NCBI RefSeq assembly: GCF_001422285.1 | Contig: NZ_LMMO01000006.1 | Coordinates: forward strand, 29,496 to 93,495 | Direction of reading: 5' to 3' | Origin: Frigoribacterium sp. Leaf263 | GTDB taxonomy: Bacteria; Actinomycetota; Actinomycetes; Actinomycetales; Microbacteriaceae | Length of the DNA stretch: 64,000 bases | Part shown: positions 50,841-60,432 of the stretch, in pieces | How the letters are laid out: each line of letters opens with the position of its first letter | Position numbering within the stretch: the stretch's first letter is position 1 | Program-made: the position numbers and the translations under genes | Notes under the pieces: model-generated | The model's database searches: none | What the model was told of the DNA's origin: nothing | What the model saw: only the letters and a program-made list of their open reading frames with translations

Positions 50841-51743
50841 ATGACACTCGTCACCACTCGTGGGCTCATCGAAGGCGCGATCACTCGCCGTAGCGCGATC
50901 GCGAGCTTCAACGTCGTCACGTTGGAGCACATCGAGGCCATCACGGAAGGTGTCGAGCAGGCAGGCTCTGGAGCGATCCTGCAGGTCAGCGAGAACGCGA
51001 TCGGCTTCCACAAAGGGGACATGCGACCGCTTCTTCTGGCATGCGCCAGCATCGCGTCGTCATCCTCCGCGCCGATCTCGCTGCATCTGGACCACTTTCA
51101 GGACTCGTCACTCATCTCGCAAGGTATCGATGAAGCGGCCGGTCTCGGTGTCAGTTCCATCATGATCGATGCCGCCCACCACCCGTACGTGTCGAACATC
51201 GAGCTGACCCTGGATGCGGCCCAGCGGGCGCACAGTCACGGGCTCTGGGTCGAGGGCGAGCTGGGCGAGATCGGGGGTAAGAACGGGGCTCATTCCCCCT
51301 TGGTTCGCACCGATCCTGGCGAAGCTCGCGAGTACGTCGCGGGCACCTCCATCGATGCGCTTGCCGTGGCCGTTGGCAGTTCTCACGCCATGACGTCCGC
51401 CAGCGCCTCCATCGACGTCGACCTCATCGGCCGCTTGGAAGAGGCCGTGGGTGTCCCCCTGGTCCTTCACGGGTCATCCGGTGTCTCGGACACGACCCTA
51501 CGAGCAGCCGTGTCAGCAGGCATCCGAAAGATCAACGTCGGGACAGCCCTGAATGTGGCGTTCACCGACGCTGTACGCCAACGACTCTTCGATGAGTCAG
51601 ACGTCCACGACCCGCGCATCTACATCGCGGACGGGCGCGACGCCATCTCCCGGACCGTTACTCGAATTTGCCGCCTCGTCGCCGAGTCGGCCGATGAACA
51701 TCGACCAGCTCTGCCGGTCGTCAGCAACGCAAACCGTTTTTAG
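50841..51743 (+). CDS. class II tagatose-bisphosphate aldolase, catalytic subunit (KbaY/GatY-like)
   Basis: A 300-residue protein. Class II aldolase motifs: HLDHFQD (zinc ligand His), VEGELGEIGG, and HGSSGVSDTTLRAAVSAGIRKINVGT (phosphate and zinc loops). Cleaves tagatose-1,6-bisphosphate to DHAP and glyceraldehyde-3-phosphate (or fructose-bisphosphate). It pairs with the GatZ/KbaZ-like gene 54 bp downstream. Confidence 0.88.
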   Translation: MTLVTTRGLIEGAITRRSAIASFNVVTLEHIEAITEGVEQAGSGAILQVSENAIGFHKGDMRPLLLACASIASSSSAPISLHLDHFQDSSLISQGIDEAAGLGVSSIMIDAAHHPYVSNIELTLDAAQRAHSHGLWVEGELGEIGGKNGAHSPLVRTDPGEAREYVAGTSIDALAVAVGSSHAMTSASASIDVDLIGRLEEAVGVPLVLHGSSGVSDTTLRAAVSAGIRKINVGTALNVAFTDAVRQRLFDESDVHDPRIYIADGRDAISRTVTRICRLVAESADEHRPALPVVSNANRF

Positions 51744-51797
51744 CGAATCTGCCGGCGGCGCCCCAAGGCGCCCCGCGCGATGTCAGTAAGGAGCACC

Positions 51798-53126
51798 GTG
51801 GTCAATCACTTGTGGAACACCATCCGCGAACACAAGGCAGGTAAAGCAGTAGGCATCTACGCGGTCTGCTCTGCCCACCCAGCAGTTCTCGAAGCGTCGA
51901 TCCTGCAGGCACGCGAGGATGGCTCCTATCTTCTGATCGAAGCCACGTCCAACCAGGTCGATCAGTTCGGCGGGTACACCGGCATGCGTCCCGCTGACTT
52001 CCGCGAACTCGTGTTCGCTCTCGCTGACGATCTGGGCTTCGCTCGCGACCGTCTCGTTCTGGGCGGCGACCATCTGGGGCCCAACCGCTGGCAGAAGCTC
52101 GATGCGGAAGAAGCCATGCTCAACGCTGAGGGCCTCGTCCGCGCCTACGTCGAAGCCGGATACACCAAGATCCACCTCGACTGCAGCATGTCGTGCAAGG
52201 GAGACCCGGCACCGCTCGGTGACGACCTGGTCGCGGAACGCACCGCCCGTCTTCTCCGTGTCGCCGAGGACGCCGCCCGGGCGTCCGGGCGAGCCGACGA
52301 CATCCTCTACGTCATCGGCACAGAAGTGCCCGTGCCTGGTGGGGCTCACGAAACTCTCGGAGATCTGGTCCCCACATCCCCTGCGGCTGCCCGGGCCACT
52401 CTCGAACGGCACCGTCGAGCCTTCGCCGACGTCGGGCTCGACGACATCTGGCCCCGCATCATCGCTCTCGTCGTGCAGCCCGCCGTCGAGTTCGACCACC
52501 TGCGAGTCATCGACTACCACCGTGCCGGCACAGTGGATCTTCGGAGGGTGCTGGACGATGAACCGGGACTGGTCTTCGAGGCCCACTCCACCGACTACCA
52601 AGAAACCGCCCGTCTGACCGAGCTGGTCGAGGACCACTGGGCGATCCTCAAGGTCGGACCAGGCCTCACCTTCGCGATGCGACAGGGCCTGTTCGCTCTG
52701 GCGAACATCGAAGACGAGCTCGTCCCGGCTGCAGACCGTTCGAACCTGATCGAGGTTCTTGAACGTCGGATGCTCGAAAAGCCCGGCTACTGGGAGGGCT
52801 ACTACGAGGGCACGCCCGACCAGCAACGCATCGCTCGCCGCTTCAGCTACAGCGACCGCATGCGCTACTACTGGCCAGACGAAGAAGTCGAAGCCGCCGA
52901 AACGCGACTGTACGACAACCTGTCACACCTCGAGATCCCCCTGCCGCTCATCAGTCAGTACATGCCTGACCAGTACGCCCGCGTTCGCGCCGGCGAACTC
53001 CGCCCGCACCCCCGGGACCTCATCCTGGACGCCATCCGCGACTCCCTCCGCCCGTACGCCCAGGCCTGCTTCCCGGCCGAGAACAACGACGTCTCCCCCA
53101 CCCTCACTGGAGCACTCCATGTCTGA
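51798..53126 (+). CDS. KbaZ/GatZ-like subunit of tagatose-bisphosphate aldolase
   Basis: A 442-residue protein from the GTG at 51798 (AAGGAG ribosome site); the ORF-opening ATG at 51780 lacks one. Characteristic KbaZ/GatZ segments: [56 protein letters not shown]. Non-catalytic subunit that stabilises the KbaY aldolase. It overlaps the SIS protein start by 8 bp. Confidence 0.9.
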   Translation: MVNHLWNTIREHKAGKAVGIYAVCSAHPAVLEASILQAREDGSYLLIEATSNQVDQFGGYTGMRPADFRELVFALADDLGFARDRLVLGGDHLGPNRWQKLDAEEAMLNAEGLVRAYVEAGYTKIHLDCSMSCKGDPAPLGDDLVAERTARLLRVAEDAARASGRADDILYVIGTEVPVPGGAHETLGDLVPTSPAAARATLERHRRAFADVGLDDIWPRIIALVVQPAVEFDHLRVIDYHRAGTVDLRRVLDDEPGLVFEAHSTDYQETARLTELVEDHWAILKVGPGLTFAMRQGLFALANIEDELVPAADRSNLIEVLERRMLEKPGYWEGYYEGTPDQQRIARRFSYSDRMRYYWPDEEVEAAETRLYDNLSHLEIPLPLISQYMPDQYARVRAGELRPHPRDLILDAIRDSLRPYAQACFPAENNDVSPTLTGALHV

Positions 53127-54282
53127 CACGATCACCCCTCTTCACGCCTCCGCCACAGCTCGCGAGATCTCAAGGCAGCCGGACGTCTGGCTCGAAGCAG
53201 CGCAGAAAATCACCGGCCAGCGTCAAGACATCGACGCGTTCCTCACGCCTCTTCTGGCCAACCCGCGACTGCGCATCATCCTGACCGGGGCTGGAACGTC
53301 GGCGTTCGTCGGCGATACCGCCGCGCCGGCGCTCACTCAGCTCCTCGGAAGGCGGGTCGACTCCGTCGCGACCACAGACATCGTTTCCAACCCTCGCGAG
53401 TATCTCGGCGAGGACCTTCCCACGCTCCTGGTCTCCTACGCCCGATCCGGCAACAGCCCTGAAAGCACGGCCGCGACAGTCTTAGCTGACGACGTCCTCA
53501 CCGAGGTTCACCACCTCATCATCACCTGCGACCAAGAGGGCAACCTCTACAAGCAGCACCAGGACGACCCTAAGTCGAAGATCGTTCTGATGCCCACCAG
53601 GGCCAACGACGAGGGCTTCGCCATGACGTCGAGCTTCACCTCGATGCTGCTTTCCACCCTGCTGATTTTCGGCGGAGACGACGACCGCGCCGTGACCGCC
53701 CTGGGACGCACTGTCGAGAACATCGTGACCCACCGACAGGACGAGATCCGCCAGCTCGCCGGCGCCTCATACGAGCGAGTCATCTACCTCGGTAGCGGCC
53801 CCCTCACCGGTCTGGCACGCGAATCGGCCCTGAAGCTGCTCGAGCTGACAGCCGGCCGGATCGTCACCTACTACGACTCGGCTCTCGGATTCCGTCACGG
53901 CCCGAAAGCCGTCCTCAACGACAGGACTCTCGCGCTGGTCTACATGTCCTCCGACACCTACACCCGTCGATACGACCAGGACATCGTCACGGAACTTCGT
54001 TCCGCCCTCGGGGCAGATCACGTCATCGCCATCTCCTCCGAGCCAATGCCCGACGAGGACGGCCGGAACTGGGTTCTCGATGAACTGACGGGTGTGAGCG
54101 ATGCGTTCCTCGCCGTCGCCTACATCGTCATCGCGCAGCTGCTCGGTCTCTCGTTCTCCGTCAAACTCGGGTTCACTCCCGACAACCCGTTCCCGAACGG
54201 GACCGTCAACCGCGTCGTCAAGGGAGTCACGATCCACCCCCTCGCTCCCTCGGACCACAAGCACACGAACGGCGGTCGGTGA
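53119..54282 (+). CDS. AgaS-like SIS-domain sugar isomerase/deaminase
   Basis: A 387-residue protein with two SIS domains: [13 protein letters not shown] and [11 protein letters not shown] in the first, [24 protein letters not shown] and FRHGPKA in the second. AgaS-type proteins convert galactosamine-6-phosphate to tagatose-6-phosphate with loss of ammonia. The neighbours KbaY/KbaZ and a kinase support an N-acetylgalactosamine or galactosamine pathway. No AgaA deacetylase is in the window. Confidence 0.88.
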   Translation: MSDTITPLHASATAREISRQPDVWLEAAQKITGQRQDIDAFLTPLLANPRLRIILTGAGTSAFVGDTAAPALTQLLGRRVDSVATTDIVSNPREYLGEDLPTLLVSYARSGNSPESTAATVLADDVLTEVHHLIITCDQEGNLYKQHQDDPKSKIVLMPTRANDEGFAMTSSFTSMLLSTLLIFGGDDDRAVTALGRTVENIVTHRQDEIRQLAGASYERVIYLGSGPLTGLARESALKLLELTAGRIVTYYDSALGFRHGPKAVLNDRTLALVYMSSDTYTRRYDQDIVTELRSALGADHVIAISSEPMPDEDGRNWVLDELTGVSDAFLAVAYIVIAQLLGLSFSVKLGFTPDNPFPNGTVNRVVKGVTIHPLAPSDHKHTNGGR

Positions 54283-54284
54283 CG

Positions 54285-55247
54285 ATGGCTCTGTTCCTCG
54301 GAGTCGACGGCGGCGGGTCCAAGACCAACTTCGTCCTCCTCGACGACACCGGCCGGATCGTGTCCGAGATGACGACGGCCAGCTGCTACTACTTCAACGA
54401 CGGCATCGAACTCGTCAGCCGCATCCTGGCCACAGGGATCAGCGGCGTCACATCCCAAGCGGGCATCACCACCGGACAGATCAACCAAGCCTTCTTCGGA
54501 CTGCCCGGATACGGCGAAGTCAGTGCCGACATCGACCGACTCGACACGATTCCAGGCGAAGTCCTCGGACACGATCGATTCACCAGCGACAACGACATGG
54601 TCTGCGGATGGGCCGGTTCACTCGGCGCCCGAGACGGCATCAACGTCATCAGCGGTACCGGGTCCATGACCTACGGCGAATACCACGGTCGCAACCACCG
54701 AGTCGGCGGCTGGAGCGAACTCTTCGGCGACGAAGGATCGGGCTACTGGATCGCCGAACAAGGCCTCAACGCATTCAGCCGCATGAGCGACGGACGCCTC
54801 CCCCGCGGACCTCTTTACAACATCATCAAGACACGCGTCGGCATCACCAACGACCTGGATCTGATCGACGTCGTCGTGAACCAGTGGAAGGGCCTCCGAG
54901 TCAACATCGGCGACCTCTCCAAAACCGTCGTCGAAGCTGCCGAACAGGGCGACACCGTCGCCATCCAGATCCTCATCAACGCCTGCGACGAACTCGTCGA
55001 GATCGTCGAGACCACCCGGCTCCAACTCGGCTTCGGCAACGACACCGTGCCTGTCTCCTACTCCGGCGGCATGTTCACGACCGCCATCATCCGTGACGGC
55101 TTCGCCGACGCCCTCACCGCCCTACCGGCCCCGTACGAGTTGCACGAACCTCTGTTCGGCCCCGGAGTCGGAGGCGCCCTCTACGCCGCGAAAAAGGCCG
55201 GCACCCCCCTCTCCGACGCTGCTCTGCAGCGCCTTCGCACGCACTAA
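54285..55247 (+). CDS. BadF/BcrAD-family N-acetylhexosamine kinase-like
   Basis: A 320-residue protein from the ATG at 54285 immediately after the previous stop; a GTG at 54279 is also in frame. ASKHA fold with phosphate-1 GVDGGGSKTNFVL, phosphate-2 VISGTGSM and adenosine motif GPGVGGALYAAKKAG; DNDMVCGW carries the catalytic Asp region. Related to NagK-type N-acetylglucosamine/galactosamine kinases. Likely phosphorylates the imported amino sugar. Confidence 0.85.
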   Translation: MALFLGVDGGGSKTNFVLLDDTGRIVSEMTTASCYYFNDGIELVSRILATGISGVTSQAGITTGQINQAFFGLPGYGEVSADIDRLDTIPGEVLGHDRFTSDNDMVCGWAGSLGARDGINVISGTGSMTYGEYHGRNHRVGGWSELFGDEGSGYWIAEQGLNAFSRMSDGRLPRGPLYNIIKTRVGITNDLDLIDVVVNQWKGLRVNIGDLSKTVVEAAEQGDTVAIQILINACDELVEIVETTRLQLGFGNDTVPVSYSGGMFTTAIIRDGFADALTALPAPYELHEPLFGPGVGGALYAAKKAGTPLSDAALQRLRTH

Positions 55248-55295
55248 ACGACACCCCTCCCCACCCCGCAACCCGATGTCAAAGATGAGGTCATT

Positions 55296-56237
55296 GTGAA
55301 CAGAACACGCAGCTGGATCTTCTACGCAGCACTCCTAGTGCTCTTCTGGGGAGTGTGGGGGGCTCTTTCTTCCCTTCCCATCAACCTCTACGGATACCCC
55401 GATGAGATGATCTACGTCATCTGGGCGTTCACCATGATCATCCCGGCCGTATTCGCGCTGCGAGGTCAGAAATTCGACCGCCGACCCAAAGCCGCCATGT
55501 ACGGCCTGCTCATCGGCCTGACCGGCGCGGGCGGACAGCTGCTGCTGTTCAACGCCCTCTCCACCGGTCCCGCGTACCTCATCTTCCCGATCATCTCCGT
55601 ATCCCCGGCGATCACCGTGCTCATGGCCGTGATCTTCCTCCGCGAACGCCTGCGGAAAGTCGCCATCATTGGCCTCTTCGCCGCCCTCGCAGCCATCGTC
55701 TTGTTCAGCGTCGCCGGCTCCTCCGGTGAGGCAACGGCTGGCCCGTGGCTGCTCATCGCAATCTTCGTCAGCATCGCCTGGGGTGTGCAGGCCTTCTTTA
55801 TGCGCAAGGCCGCCACGATCGGCGTGAACGACGGCACCACCTTCGGCTGGATGGCCATCAGCGGACTCGCACTCGTCCCCTTCGCGATCCTCGCCATGGG
55901 CGGGCTCCCGCTCGATGTCCCCTGGCAGGCGCCGGCGCTCACCGCAGTAACCCAGCTGCTGAACGCAATCGGAGCGCTCTTCCTCGTCATGGCCCTCAGC
56001 CGAGGCAAGGCATCCATCGTGGCGCCCACGACCAACGCCCTCGCCCCAGTCCTCACGATCGTCGTGTCTCTGATCATCTACCAGACCCTGCCCTCGCCCT
56101 TCGGCGCAGTCGCCATCGTCCTGGCACTGGTGGGATCAACCCTCATGGTCTACAGCGACGAGAAACGCGGCGAAGCTGTCCCAGAAGCACTCCTGAACGA
56201 CGAGCTCACCCGCGAAACCACGCCGTCGCCTCGGTAG
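55296..56237 (+). CDS. DMT (EamA-type) transporter of the amino-sugar operon
   Basis: A 313-residue protein from a GTG with GAGG upstream. Ten membrane helices in two EamA halves (WGVWGALSSLPINLYGYP; WGVQAFFMRKAATIGV; LVMALSRGKASIVAPTTNALAPVL). Last gene of the operon, so it is the likely sugar or amino-sugar importer in place of a PTS or ABC system. A strong terminator follows. Confidence 0.85.
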   Translation: MNRTRSWIFYAALLVLFWGVWGALSSLPINLYGYPDEMIYVIWAFTMIIPAVFALRGQKFDRRPKAAMYGLLIGLTGAGGQLLLFNALSTGPAYLIFPIISVSPAITVLMAVIFLRERLRKVAIIGLFAALAAIVLFSVAGSSGEATAGPWLLIAIFVSIAWGVQAFFMRKAATIGVNDGTTFGWMAISGLALVPFAILAMGGLPLDVPWQAPALTAVTQLLNAIGALFLVMALSRGKASIVAPTTNALAPVLTIVVSLIIYQTLPSPFGAVAIVLALVGSTLMVYSDEKRGEAVPEALLNDELTRETTPSPR

Positions 56238-56264
56238 CCACAACGCTTAGACGGAAAGTGAAAG

Positions 56265-56302
56265 GCCCGCTCAAGTCCCTCAGGGGACGTGAGCGGGCTT
56301 TT
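56265..56302 (+). terminator. Rho-independent terminator of the amino-sugar operon
   Basis: GCCCGCTCAAGTCCC (56265-56279) pairs with GGGACGTGAGCGGGC (56284-56298), followed by TTTT. A near-perfect 15-bp stem. Confidence 0.85.
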
Positions 56303-56373
56303 GCGGCGGCACCCAGACAACGGAAGGCATCAGCGGCGCCGCACGTGTCCCCCGTTCGATACAGTCCCCGTCC

Positions 56374-57822
56374 TCAGCCGACGGCTTCGGCTAGGAAAGC
56401 CACCTTCCGGCTGTTGTATCGGTCGGTTTCACGGGACGGCCCCGCCATATACCCGTGACCGAAGAGACCGTTGCTCATGGCTGGTATGTCCACGACGTTC
56501 CGAACTCCGAGGGTCGTCAGCCGGACGCCTAGATCCTTGGCCTGATCAGGGAAGGTGCCATCGTTTCCGTCCGCGATGAAGGCAGGCGGGAACGCTGTTG
56601 TGACGTGTGCGAGCATGTCTGCCTCTCTGGCCAGGGGCACCTCCGTGGTCGAGTTCTGGGGCTGACCGACGTAGGCGCGAAGACTGAGGCTGAAGAGAAA
56701 GTCGGCTTGCGGGCTGGGGAGTTCGGTGCGGCCGGTGCGGGCGAGATCGATGGCGGCGCTGTCAAGGACGACGGCGCGAAGTACCCCCTTATCCAGGACG
56801 GGGTCGATCCCAATCTGTTCGGCGTAGGCGGGGTTGGTTTCGATGTTGGCGAATTGACCAGCAAGTTGGCCGCCGGCGCTGCTGCCCGCGATGACGACTC
56901 GAGACATGTCCAAGCCGTATTGGTCCGCGTGCTCTTTGAGATACGCGACCGCTTGACTCACTTGCTGCACCTGTGTCGGGTACGGCGCACCTGGGGCGAG
57001 GGCGTAGTCGAGGGACACCACGTTGTAGCCCGCGTCGATGATCGGTCCGTTGCCGAGTGCGAACGACGAACCGGCAGCGTTGGGGTCGCCCATCGACTTG
57101 GACCCGGCAATCCAGCCGCCTCCGTGGATGAACACGTAGGTCGGGCGGGAGGCTTCGGCCTTCGGTTCCTTGCTGTAGATGTCGAGGAAGCTATTGGGGA
57201 ACTGGGTGCCGTACTCGATGTTTCGAGTCAGTGTCGTTCCTGCGGGAAGCGCTGTCTCCCCGGACGGGCCGTTCGAATCGAAGGAGTTCACCTGATCTGC
57301 CGCTTTCTGCAGGGCGTAAACAGCTGGCCTGACCGATAAGTCGGTGATGACGACCGCACCGATCAGCATCACGGCAAGACCCGATGAGACCATACCTACC
57401 GTCCTCATGCCTACTACCACCATCCGTTGCGCACGCGTGCGTTTGTTCTGCGTGCGGCCTTGCCACGCCAGGACGAACGCTGCAAGTGCAAGCGCGGCAA
57501 CTCCGATGTGGGCCGCGATGTAGAGCCAGTTCCAGCCGGTGCCAAACCAGACTGCTTCGGCCGCGATTGATGCTGTAGCAACACAGCGGATGAAGAGTCT
57601 CCAAGAAGCGGCTTTTATCCGAGGGGCCAGGCTGAGCACTCCGATCAACGCGAGAATCAAGATGAATCCCACGGCGTCCTGGTGGCGTACGAGGTACGCC
57701 TGAAGCAGCAGAACAAGGGTCAAGAGCCCTCCGGAGGCGGCGCAGATCGCACGGTGACGAGTGACCACCCCGGCGAGAAAACCTGACACTTTTCCGGCAG
57801 GCGATGAGAGTTGCGCAGGCAT
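56374..57822 (-). CDS. membrane-anchored HSL-family esterase
   Basis: A 482-residue protein with GGAG 4 bp before the ATG. Residues 30-165 hold about four membrane helices; residues 205-482 are an alpha/beta hydrolase of the hormone-sensitive-lipase group with HGGGW (233-237) and GSSAGG (nucleophile Ser315), and a Gly-His near the C-terminus (FGHGYM). Extracellular or membrane-surface ester hydrolysis is likely. The divergent upstream region is long and gene-free. Confidence 0.88.
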   Translation of the reverse strand: MPAQLSSPAGKVSGFLAGVVTRHRAICAASGGLLTLVLLLQAYLVRHQDAVGFILILALIGVLSLAPRIKAASWRLFIRCVATASIAAEAVWFGTGWNWLYIAAHIGVAALALAAFVLAWQGRTQNKRTRAQRMVVVGMRTVGMVSSGLAVMLIGAVVITDLSVRPAVYALQKAADQVNSFDSNGPSGETALPAGTTLTRNIEYGTQFPNSFLDIYSKEPKAEASRPTYVFIHGGGWIAGSKSMGDPNAAGSSFALGNGPIIDAGYNVVSLDYALAPGAPYPTQVQQVSQAVAYLKEHADQYGLDMSRVVIAGSSAGGQLAGQFANIETNPAYAEQIGIDPVLDKGVLRAVVLDSAAIDLARTGRTELPSPQADFLFSLSLRAYVGQPQNSTTEVPLAREADMLAHVTTAFPPAFIADGNDGTFPDQAKDLGVRLTTLGVRNVVDIPAMSNGLFGHGYMAGPSRETDRYNSRKVAFLAEAVG

Positions 57823-58350
57823 AAAGCTCCTTCAGATGACAGCAGCGCTCGGTATTGGGAGCAGGGCGGTCGCATCGGAACCTCACCCCTGAATCCGCCA
57901 CAGGTCGTAGCGATGGCAGGCAGGCAGGCAACGGCTGCGTAGCTCCCCATCAAAGTTTGCCACACTGGCAATACTTGAGTTGGGGATTTCCTGGGTATTG
58001 ACTCGTGAGGGCTCGTGCCGGCGCCCTGCGAGCTTGCCGGCGTCGATGACCCTCGACTTAGATGAAGTCAGCCCAGACCGGAATATGGAGCCAGACCTCA
58101 CGTGACATCGAGGCGACGTTTTCTGCGCAGCTGCCGCGCGTGATGGCGAAACGCTGAATCTGGGCCTCGGGCCGGCCGTGACCACGGGGCGAGCTTTCGG
58201 GCACCCCAGAGATGGCGCCTGGGTGCGCGGAGCGTGCCCCGCGTGATGCGAGATGTTGTCGGCGAAGCAACGGCAGAGGCAATCCCGGGCTACCGGGTCG
58301 CACCCCTTACCGGCCCTGCACGCATGGGGCCGGCAGGGAAGGCTCGCTTC
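57823..58350. other. gene-free stretch between esterase and TetR
   Basis: No supported gene in about 530 bp. Several minus-strand frames (for example 57883-58185) show no domain and frequent frame changes. It contains GGCAGGCAGGCAGGCA-type short tandem repeats near 57916-57930. It may be a decayed gene. Confidence 0.35.
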
Positions 58351-58965
58351 TCAGGCCCGTATCAGGTCGATGTAGGCGTTGATGTGCGCGTCGACGGGCA
58401 GTTCTGGGTCGTAGAGCCACTGCAGCTGCAGGCCGCGAACAAGTGCGTTCAGCTGCCGAGCCGTGACATCGAGATCGAGTCCCGCCCGAAGGCGACCTCG
58501 TTCGTGCTCCTTGACCAGCTCGCTCTTGAGGAGCGCATTCCCGTCAGTGATTCTCTGCTGTGCCCAGTCGTGGGCAAAGTGGTCCACCTGGTGTGCTTCG
58601 CCGAGCAGTGATACATCGAGGCTGATGAGCCCCGGGATCGCGTTGTTCCGACTGACGAGTTCTGCGAGAACATCGAGCAGGCCCCTCTGGTCGATGAGTG
58701 GCTGAAATAGCGGCTGCTCGCGTCGCGCCTGCTCCTCGAACACTGCTCGCAGCAGGTCTTCCTTCGATGGGAAGTAGTAGCTGAGGGCCGCGTGGCTCAT
58801 GCCCAGCGTTTCGGCGATCTTCCGCAGCGATAGTCGCTGGAAGCCGTGCTCGGCGAAGAGATTGAGGGATTGAGCGACGAGTTCTTGCCTCCGCTCGAGC
58901 CCGTTGGCGTAGGGTCCGCGCCGTTTCCTGCCGGTCGAATCAGCAGTCTCCTTGGCAGATGCCAT
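58351..58965 (-). CDS. TetR-family regulator
   Basis: A 204-residue protein from the ATG at 58965. HTH at about 26-68 (RRQELVAQSLNLFAEHGFQR; LRKIAETLGMSHAALSYYFPSKEDLL). C-terminal BetI-like domain. It is divergent from the MFS gene and probably represses it and the following hydrolases through the ATGTTG-GA-CAACAT site. Confidence 0.88.
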   Translation of the reverse strand: MASAKETADSTGRKRRGPYANGLERRQELVAQSLNLFAEHGFQRLSLRKIAETLGMSHAALSYYFPSKEDLLRAVFEEQARREQPLFQPLIDQRGLLDVLAELVSRNNAIPGLISLDVSLLGEAHQVDHFAHDWAQQRITDGNALLKSELVKEHERGRLRAGLDLDVTARQLNALVRGLQLQWLYDPELPVDAHINAYIDLIRA

Positions 58966-59048
58966 CAATGCCCTCGCTCGTCCTGGCCGACAGTTCTTGA
59001 ACTCGTGCAGACCACCATCTCGATTAAGTTACCAGTTCGAAGACTTTC

Positions 59049-59062
59049 ATGTTGGACAACAT
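59049..59062. promoter_or_regulatory. palindromic operator between TetR and MFS
   Basis: ATGTTG-GA-CAACAT, perfect 6-bp arms, about 75 bp before the MFS start and in the divergent region. Confidence 0.55.
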
Positions 59063-59136
59063 TGGGCTACGGTGAGGACACCTCGCAGCCGGCCGCACGT
59101 GCCGACGAAGGCGACGAGGATTTCAAGGGAGAAATC

Positions 59137-60432
59137 ATGAGCAGTGCTGACCTCGATAGGCCGTCCCGGACGGTGCGACCTTGGTACGTGGCGACAGTTG
59201 CTGGGCTGGCATCGTTCGTTGACGGAGCAGCCTTGTCCGTGAATGGAATCGCCCTGGTGATCTACCAGCAGTCGATCGGACTGACCGGTGCACAGGTCGG
59301 GCTGCTCACCGCTGCGGTGACCTTCGGCCTCGCGGTGGGCGCCCTCGTCGGTGGTCGTGCCGGAGACCTCTACGGGCGGCGCAAGGTCTTCCTGGTCACG
59401 ATGATCGTGATCGTCCTCGGCAGCCTCGCACCCACTTTCGGGACGTCCTTCGGGGTCCTCTTTGCAGGCCTTGCCCTTTTGGGCCTGGGCGTCGGGGCCG
59501 ACCTGCCGGTGTCCCTAGCCACAGTGGCCGAAGTGGCCACTGACAAGAATCGCGGAGCCATGCTCGTGTTTTCTCAGGCCATGTGGGTGTTGGCATCGAT
59601 CACCGTCATCATCGTCGCGACGACGACAGGCGACCAGGGGCGCATTTCGGGCCAGATTCTCTACGGCATGATCGCGCTTGTCGGCACGATCGGGTTCGTC
59701 ATGCGTCTGACCATCCCCGAATCGGCAGCCTGGATCCGAAGCCGCGAACAGCGTCGGCTCGGAACTGAGCTTCCCGGCGACCAAGCGGCCGTCCGAGAAC
59801 TCTTCAAGGCACCCTTCCGACGCCCACTCGTCGTTCTATCCACCTACTACGCCCTGATCGGTGTGGCAGGCAATGTGGCGGCCTCATTCGTCGCCTTCAT
59901 CGCTGTGAACGTCGCCGGCCTCTCCGTCACCGCGTTCACCGGTTACACCCTCCTCGCAATGCCGACGACCCTTGTCGGGCTCGCCGTCATGATGAAGCTG
60001 GTCGGAACACGGGCCCGCCTGCCCCTGTTCCTCGCCGGTGGAATCGTCTTCGCAGCAGGGTTCCTCCTCCCTGTTGTCCTCGGTGTCAATCTGCTCTCAC
60101 TCGTCCTCGTCGTGGTTCTCGCCAGCGCCGGCTCGGCTTTGTGTGGTGAACCGATGGCACGGGTTTGGGCTAACGAGTCGTTCCCCACGCTGCTCCGCTC
60201 AACCGGGCAGGGCTTCGTCTTCACCGTCGGACGAGTCACAGTCGCTGTCGCGTCAGCCCTGGCACCCGTGTTGATCGCTTTCTCGCCCAGCGCGTTCTTC
60301 ATCGCCCTCTCCGTCGCAGCCCTGGCCGGGGTGCTCATTGGTTACCTCGGCTTCCGTCGTGGCGGCATCCGGAACGCATTCACCGGCGGGACGGAGGTTT
60401 CATCACATGACTTCAAGTCCGTCATCTCGTAA
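59137..60432 (+). CDS. MFS transporter (sugar porter/aromatic acid type)
   Basis: A 431-residue protein from the ATG at 59137 (GGGAG site). Twelve membrane helices; GGRAGDLYGRRKVFL (motif A) and PESAAWIRS after helix 6, characteristic of sugar-porter or aromatic-acid MFS proteins. It overlaps the next gene by 26 bp and heads a catabolic set of hydrolases. Substrate probably an ester, ketone or terpenoid. Confidence 0.88.
   Translation: MSSADLDRPSRTVRPWYVATVAGLASFVDGAALSVNGIALVIYQQSIGLTGAQVGLLTAAVTFGLAVGALVGGRAGDLYGRRKVFLVTMIVIVLGSLAPTFGTSFGVLFAGLALLGLGVGADLPVSLATVAEVATDKNRGAMLVFSQAMWVLASITVIIVATTTGDQGRISGQILYGMIALVGTIGFVMRLTIPESAAWIRSREQRRLGTELPGDQAAVRELFKAPFRRPLVVLSTYYALIGVAGNVAASFVAFIAVNVAGLSVTAFTGYTLLAMPTTLVGLAVMMKLVGTRARLPLFLAGGIVFAAGFLLPVVLGVNLLSLVLVVVLASAGSALCGEPMARVWANESFPTLLRSTGQGFVFTVGRVTVAVASALAPVLIAFSPSAFFIALSVAALAGVLIGYLGFRRGGIRNAFTGGTEVSSHDFKSVIS

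Noticed and set aside
57883..58303. minus-strand frames between the esterase and TetR genes
   Set aside because: No start signals or domains; could be decayed DNA but not supportable.
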